Shown: positions 54,333-60,000 of the stretch, in pieces | Layout of the letters: every line of letters begins with the position of its first letter | How positions within the stretch are numbered: position 1 is the first letter of the stretch | Source of the DNA: Adiantum capillus-veneris | Lineage: Eukaryota > Streptophyta > Polypodiopsida > Polypodiales > Pteridaceae | Assembly (NCBI GenBank): GCA_014529385.2 | Contig: CM043970.1 | Location: 40,481,279-40,541,278, forward strand | DNA length: 60,000 nucleotides | Reading direction: 5' to 3' | Program-made: the position numbers and the translations under genes | Notes under the pieces: model-generated | The model's database searches: none | What the model was told of the DNA's origin: nothing | What the model saw: only the letters and a program-made list of their open reading frames with translations

Positions 54333-57300
54333 ATGGCGGACACCAAACTGGCAAAGTATCAGCAAAAGTTTGTCTTTGAAGTTGTAGTGTGCCACTATCA
54401 GAGCCTGAGCTTTGTTGATACCTAGACCCTTCAGTTCCGGAGCATTATAACCATCTCATAGAGGCCTTAGCAAAGTTTGTATTTGAGCAGCTCCAGCTTG
54501 TATTTACACTCGCTAGTTTTGACATATCTCTAATGACATCCAGCTCATTATTGAACATGGTCAAGAAGTCAATTGTGCAGATCGCAAAGATTTTTGAGGA
54601 CCTAAAAATTCCCAAAATTATTACTTGCCTAGGCCTATATAGCTACTCGCATACAACTTGTGCAGCAGTTGTATACCGAGTTCAAGAGCAAGGAGAAGCT
54701 AGAATGATCAACAAAGAAAACAGAGTGGAAGCCATCTCTTCCAATGTTCCCAAAGATCCAAGAGCTTCCATTAGAATAGAGCTTGCTGCTACACTGCCGC
54801 TCTCGCTTTGGACCAGGCAGACATCCCCCCTGTATGGTATCTTTTACCAGATATTGCAATCTCCAATATACAAGCTCCACAACTGGGAGAAGGGAGATGG
54901 ACACACATGAAGCATGTGTGTCTCACCTAGCCTGCATTTAAAGATTCACTGTATGCTACCAAGATCTTCAAAGGCCACTTGCATGGACCCATAGTGGATC
55001 AACAAGTTAAAGATGAAGCCACAATTCTAGACATCACTCATCGCAACATTATTTATCTACTTTCCATTGTTCTCCACATTGGTGCAACCAAAGTGTGTTG
55101 ACCCTAGCAGAGGGGTCAGGTAGTGATGTGTATATTTACAGCTGCATGGTAGAGGGCTAGAGCAAATGGGAAGAGCTTGAGCAGGCAAGTGGTAGGGGAG
55201 ATGTATGCTTTATGTGGTTTCCTAGACTATACGGGCTCTAGAGTGGGATGATTATAATAACAAGTGAAGGATGATCACATGGAGGGTTTTTGTCTTGGCT
55301 ATGTAGAGCTTGAGATGTTAAAGGAGCAGGTCCAGACGGCTCGTCAAACGGAGCCACAGAGTGCAAGATATATGAGTTTGAAAAGACGCAGTTCATTATA
55401 GATCTGAGATGGACATGGTAGGTGATTCTAGGTGGTCAAAGTGGGTTTCCACATATGGATGTGTAGAGCTTGAATTATGGAGCATGTCGGTCTTTTTGGA
55501 TCATCATTTGGAGTCCCAAATGTCAAGATATTGCCAGATAAATTTTCACCCGGTGAGGAATAGTTTTGTGCTAGTTGGGGCCACTCTGAGAATGTTCCAT
55601 GGTGTTTTTTGAAGACCGACAAGGTTCATAGAGGTAGTTTGCACTATATGAAGCTAGCAGGATGTGATGGCACAAAAAACAAAGTCCGGATTAGTGAGAT
55701 ATGGTCTGTTAAAGTTGGTGCGAGCTAGAGGCAGTGTGGTAGCAAATGAACTTTTCATGTTTTGATTGCATCAGATGGAGTGCTTGGAAAATTCAAAAAG
55801 TAGCGGTGCTTGCCGGAGACAAAGTGAGGAACCTATGCTCTTGGCGAGATTTGATGGCTTGGCAAGGGGTTCATTGAGCAAGAAGTGACTAGTAGAGGAG
55901 TAGGGGACAAAAAGTAGTTTTTTTGGAAGATTTTTTGGTGGAGTGTGAAGTCCCCAAGGGGGAGATGTTCAAAGAGTGCCACCTGGAGGACATAGTCTGT
56001 GGTTTTTGAGGGAGGAGGTTGTGCGAAGGTCGGATAATGTTGTTCTCAACAAACCTATTTGGTTGCTCACGTGGAACTAGTTGATCCTGCACCCTCTAAG
56101 GGCCATTAATTTAAAGACAAATGGGTGAGCGGTGACGACACCGTCAGTGCCTCACTTAGGGCATTGTACATGCGTGGTGTGGGGATCAAGCAAGCCCAGA
56201 AATAGGGTGTTCTCATGCAATGCTAAGAAAGGAAAAATTTCAAACAAAAAAAGAAGGAGCCTTGCTCATGCAAAAGGAGGCAAATTGTTTTTCTTGGGGG
56301 GGGGGGGGGGCTTCTTTTGCAGGAGACAAAGGAGATCTCAAGGGACATTTTGGGAGCGCAACGAGGAGATTGCATACAAATTTTGGAAGAGCTTTGGAAG
56401 AAGTTTTTGAAGCCAGTGAAGGTTCTGATAGAGATTTTTCTTTCCGCTCTCTACGAGGAGGGCCACACAACGGTGAAGCTTAAGTTGCCCCAATTTTGTT
56501 GCTCGTTGTTGCCATGACAAGCCGAGTGTAGTATCAAGATTCAAGGTTTCTTGTAGATGATTTTTTTGCCATAATTGATGCAAACCATATCAGATTTTGG
56601 CGTGTGTCTTTCCCCTTTCCCCCCTTTTTCTCTTTAATATGTTCCAATTATCTCATATTGATGTTTGAGATGTGTGTACCTCCCCCTGCCTTTGTGTATG
56701 AGAGTGCAATGATAATCTTGGGCTATCAAGAGGTAGACTGTTTGGGTTCCGGGTGTGTTTCCCTTTCCCCCTATCCAACGTGGAGTGTCCAATGCTCATT
56801 TCACGTTTTTGGAATGGCAGCCATGTAGAGTAATGGATAAAAGAGTGCAATGCAGATGGAAGCCAACCTATCATTTGCGATTATGTGACCAGTGAAGGAA
56901 TAATAGAGCTATTCCAAAATAACATTTTACAGATAATTAACGCTCTTCTTTACAACTTGAAGTATCTACATGCGCACGACTATCTCCACAATGACCTACA
57001 CTCCCGCAACATGATGCTTCATTTTGGACAAAAGGGGGTCTATGCAGGAATTATGGATTGGGGTTCATGTACAATGACCAAAATAATGACCCACTTTTCT
57101 CCACTCCACGACTTGCAAATAGAGACTAGAAAGCAAATCAAGATAGATTTTTTATGGGCCACCTCGGAATGCATATCTACTAATCCCCCTCCTTGGAATA
57201 AAGCCATGGACATCTTCTCCATGTGTCATATTTGTAAATGGATCTTAAGGTGCATGTCGGTGCCTCAAGAGAAGAATAAAAAGGGATTTTTAAGCTATGT

Positions 57301-57445
57301 ACTTACCCATCTTGAGACTCGAAACAAGCAAAAAAATCCCTCAACCCGACCTAATGCTTTTGATCTTTCTCTCTGTCTAAACACTGCCCATAGAGTAAGC
57401 TACAACATTGTATTGACTTTTGGTCTACGACCAGATGATGACTAA
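54333..57445 (+). pseudogene. Kinase-like gene copy B, split by an insertion
   Basis: It starts MADTKLAKYQQKFVFEV, matching the start of copy A. The helical segment (PEHYNHLIEALAKFVFEQLQ) and the N-lobe (SLYATKIFK, VKDEATIL, HRNIIYLLSIV) follow by 55095. Homology resumes at 56786 with HVE-stop-WIK. An open C-lobe of 186 codons follows at 56885-57445, with catalytic loop YLHNDLHSRNMML, DWG in place of DFG, WATSECISTNPPPWNKAMDI and a late STRPNAFDL. The Asp of both catalytic motifs and the loop Asn are present. The part before the insertion is frameshifted and has stops. No standard subfamily is apparent to me. I rate the kinase fold likely and activity unknown. Confidence 0.68.
55096..56782. 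mobile_element. LTR-like insertion in kinase copy B
   Basis: Comparison with copy A shows about 1.69 kb of extra DNA here. It begins TGTTGACCC after AAGTG and ends near CCAACGTG before GAGTGT, so a target duplication of about five bases with one change is likely. A TTAATTTAAAG box lies at about 56107. It has no coding motif. The size, the TGTTG start and the TATA box fit a solo LTR, but no second copy is in the window. A run of about 15 G lies at 56296-56310. Confidence 0.45.
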
Positions 57446-57690
57446 CGTGATGATTTGATTTTTATCTTCTCTCTAGTAGCAAATGTAAATTTTATAATTG
57501 ATCAAGCTGTCTTGTCTCTTTCCTATCACATAGTGATAGATAGTTTGTCTCTTTCTTGCAACATGATTAAGTTATCCTGTCTCTTTCTTTCAAGGCTATA
57601 AGTAATATCCAATAAGCGATTTAAATGTGATGACTTGTTAGCTTCATGATTTGACTTTCTAATGATGACCTATTTGCTTGATTTGCAAAT

Positions 57691-58460
57691 ATGGAAGAAG
57701 AACTTAACCACGTTGAAGCTCATACGATCTACAAAGAAGAGAGAGAGAGAGAGAGTACTATGGCCAAGAGAAAGACCTCAAAGCTATTGCTAAAATCAAA
57801 GAGGATGAATCCGGGTTGCAAGGAGAGCCTCTCAACCTCAAAGAGTGTAGGATACTATGTCCAAACCACTTTGTGCATCAATAACTACTTCAAATCAGCG
57901 GCCATGCAAAGGAATCAACGTAAAACTATCACATTTTCAACACAAAGGGCTAGCAGGAGTACTGCTACGAAGATTCATACGACGAGAGAGAGTTATTCCA
58001 AACAAAAGATAATTCTACTTCATACAACAGTGCTATGTTTATGATATCCTTGGGAGGTGGGTAGATTGGTCAAGACTGCCCAAAGAATTTTGGCAGTGGC
58101 CATGGTTGCATTACATAGAAATTGGCAGCCAGTAACACCAATAACCTAATGCCTGCACGCAAACACCCTATATTTTTACTTCCCAAAGAATCAGATATGC
58201 TCATTGCATTAGCGAGTGAGGGGCAGGATCTTGCAAGCCAAGGAGAGACACCTAACATGTTGCATGGTAGATTCCTTGAGATTGAAATAGAGCTATCAAA
58301 GGCCCAAGCCAAGCTACAACAATATGCCTTGCTGTATGGACCTTTACCAGAACTGGCTGGTCCTTTGCAACAAGGACTTGGAGAACCATCTCGTGGTCTT
58401 GGCAGTATTGAGTTCAACATAGATGAACTACTTAACAATCTCACACAATCATTGGCTTAA
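57691..58460 (+). pseudogene. Unknown ORF, nonsense-broken
   Basis: The last part is one frame from about 58040 to the TAA at 58458. It is interrupted by TAG at 58062 and 58116 and reads IGQDCPKNFGSGHG, then HPIFLLPKESDMLIALAS, HGRFLEIEIELSKAQAKLQQ and IEFNIDELLNNLTQ. The helical Glu- and Gln-rich middle could be a coiled coil. An earlier piece from 57691 (MEEELNHVEAHTIYKEE) is frameshifted relative to it. I do not recognise a family. It follows kinase copy B on the same strand by about 250 bp. Confidence 0.4.
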
Positions 58461-58638
58461 ACACCTTGCTCACTTTACCCCTATCTATTTTCTCAAGAAG
58501 CCAATGTGAAGTGCTACAACTTTTGTAATCTCAGAGTTTCATTTACCCACTCATCTCCCCCTTTTTGTATTGTCAAAGAGAAATTGTATTGCATCTAGCT
58601 ATAATTATGACTCTTATTGCAAAAGTAGCATTTAGACT

Positions 58639-58640
<2 letters not shown>

Positions 58641-58727
<87 letters not shown>
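58641..58727. repeat. (GA)n microsatellite
   Basis: An uninterrupted GA run of about 87 bp between the unknown plus-strand ORF and the hAT remnant. Confidence 0.98.
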
Positions 58728-58729
<2 letters not shown>

Positions 58730-58799
58730 ATGTAGTATAGCATTACTATCCTTCATAATTTTCAAGTAATCAAACTAGGCAAAAATTATAGGACTTCAG

Positions 58800-59753
58800 T
58801 CACACATCTTTCTCTGCATCAAACACACCAAGCATATCATCTACTTTATCCATATTAGAGCATTCTGAAGCTATCTCCCATTCCATATCATTGTCATAGT
58901 CAACTTTTGCACCAATAGCTTCATGGGTTTGGAAGACACCATAGTGATTTTGTGCTACTCTTGTTGCAATGTTCACTGGCTTATGAATAAGTCTCATGTT
59001 GCAAAAAGGATACACCAAATCAACAACCCATTTAGGGTGAAGCCAGTTTTGTTTCTTGGTATGCATAAAGTTGAATGCCGAAAAATTTCTCTCACAACTT
59101 CCACTTGATGCTGCAATAGATAAAACCCTTACTGCAGTTTGTTGCAGCTCCACTTTCTCCCCACCGTACTCCTGCCACCATAGAGGCACACTTGTGTATG
59201 CAATGGCATCTATATGCCATGGATCCTGGAACATACATGTTCTATTAGTATAATCAACTCGTTGATGAAAAACAGTTTTCACATCCTCTTGTCCCCAAAG
59301 TGGAGAGCACACTCTTTTGAAGCCGTTCATGACTTCTTTGTTGGCCGATTGCTAATGCATTTGGAATTTGGGGTCCAATACAAATGCATCACCATGCAAC
59401 TTTGTATGCAACTGTACCCATCACTTCTTGGCAGCTGTGATTATGGCAACTTTGTCCTTTTCACCAAATCCAACATGCTCTCTTACTTTGCATAAGGCCT
59501 TTGACATATACCAATAAATTTGACCAAAGAAAAAAGAATCTTTGTCGGCTATTTGAAAAATATCTAAAAATGGTTTAACCAGAGTGACAATCCTCTCTAA
59601 ATTGTGCCCAAAAGGCGGAGTCGTACACTCCAACACATTGCCAAGAACTTGAAACAGATGCTCTTTGATTTTGGTCGCATTACCACTGAGCTGGTCTTGC
59701 ATTTCAATCAAGATGTATTCTTTGTGGCACACAGCTTGTGGAAATAACTCCAC
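58800..59753 (-). pseudogene. hAT transposase C-terminal part
   Basis: Read on the minus strand, one frame runs from MELFPQAVCHKEYILIEM at 59753 to the stop near 58800. It has a TGA at 59421 and a TAG at 59352 and no shift. The middle reads LHGDAFVLDPKFQ, typical of hAT proteins before the dimerisation domain. The end holds the hAT C-terminal dimerisation motif: VPLWWQEYGGEKVELQQ, then AVRVLSIAASSGSCERNFSA and HTKKQNWLHP. hAT transposases cut and paste DNA with 8-bp target duplications. The BED finger and first catalytic residues would lie at higher coordinates and are not in the window, so I cannot define the element's ends. Confidence 0.82.
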
Positions 59754-60000
59754 TCATATCCTTTCACCATGCTGCACAAGGATAATCTGCTAGCAACAAC
59801 AATTTCAGCCTCAATTTCGAGGTCAAAAACAATTTAAGCAACAAACTATAGAAGTAATGCTCTATCAATCAATCTAGTGATCAAAATTTGTCCACGTTAT
59901 CAATTAAGCTCATGCTACATTATCAATTAACAATAGGCAATGAAAATTTGTCGTTCTCCGTGTAACTCATGTCAATCAAACCATCTTTCTAAACGCAAAA
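59754..60000. other. Upstream flank of hAT remnant
   Basis: AT-rich, no motif seen. It may be an intron of the hAT gene. Confidence 0.35.

Noticed and set aside
1-60000. tRNA or rRNA genes
   Set aside because: The TGGTATCAGAGC and TGGCGCC matches are primer-binding sites, and no cloverleaf-like sequence was seen by eye. A dedicated tRNA scan was not possible.

Overview
The window looks like repeat-rich nuclear DNA of a land plant. It holds a chromodomain Ty3/gypsy element, a Ty3/gypsy element with a second RNase H (Tat-like), a CACTA element with a TNP2 transposase plus DUF4218 and DUF4216 blocks, and a captured HIPP-type heavy-metal-binding fragment. Together these point to a plant. Long TC, GA, GT, C and G runs and sparse genes suggest a large genome such as that of a fern, lycophyte or gymnosperm. 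I cannot name the species. No rRNA, tRNA, CRISPR or bacterial-style feature was seen. Layout: 1-6630 holds broken gag pieces on both strands, a 57-bp tandem repeat and microsatellites. 6631-25215 is a nest of two LTR retrotransposons. The outer Tat-like element (LTRs 6631-7675 and 24071-25215) has one long Gag-Pol frame broken only by stop codons. Its 5' leader was entered by an inner chromovirus (8616-18567) whose Gag-Pol is fully open. The inner element has very long LTRs carrying a short coding exon and a splice donor. It has an extra ORF between primer-binding site and gag, and its 3' LTR is cut short beside a 22-bp copy of the outer element's flank. 25216-28050 is mostly unassigned but holds a minus-strand DUF4283/zinc-knuckle ORF and a G-rich tract. 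28260-29458 (plus) and 29535-31784 (minus) are two convergent, intron-bearing, slightly broken genes; the minus one resembles an unclassified transposase. 32645-33640 is a gag-like remnant. 35141-43260 is a kinase-like pseudogene split by a 7,044-bp CACTA element (35932-42975, TSD CAA). The CACTA element carries a nearly complete transposase and the HIPP/HMA fragment. 43290-53390 is a decayed minus-strand Ty3 element with a 1.05-kb internal duplication, interrupted by a copia element (48314-51877) that lacks its reverse transcriptase and has a doubled 3' LTR. 54333-57445 is a second copy of the kinase-like gene, broken by a ~1.7-kb LTR-like insertion. 57691-58460 is an unknown broken ORF, and 58800-59753 is the end of a minus-strand hAT transposase. 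How it fits together: this is a layered history rather than a set of cooperating host genes. The LTR divergences estimated by eye, about 3% for the outer and 1.5% for the inner element, agree with the nesting order. Several frames are free of indels but carry stops compatible with C-to-T change, as expected of old methylated repeats. The points most worth checking are the LTR-encoded start exon of the inner chromovirus, its extra ORF, the gene capture by CACTA, and the duplicated kinase-like family.
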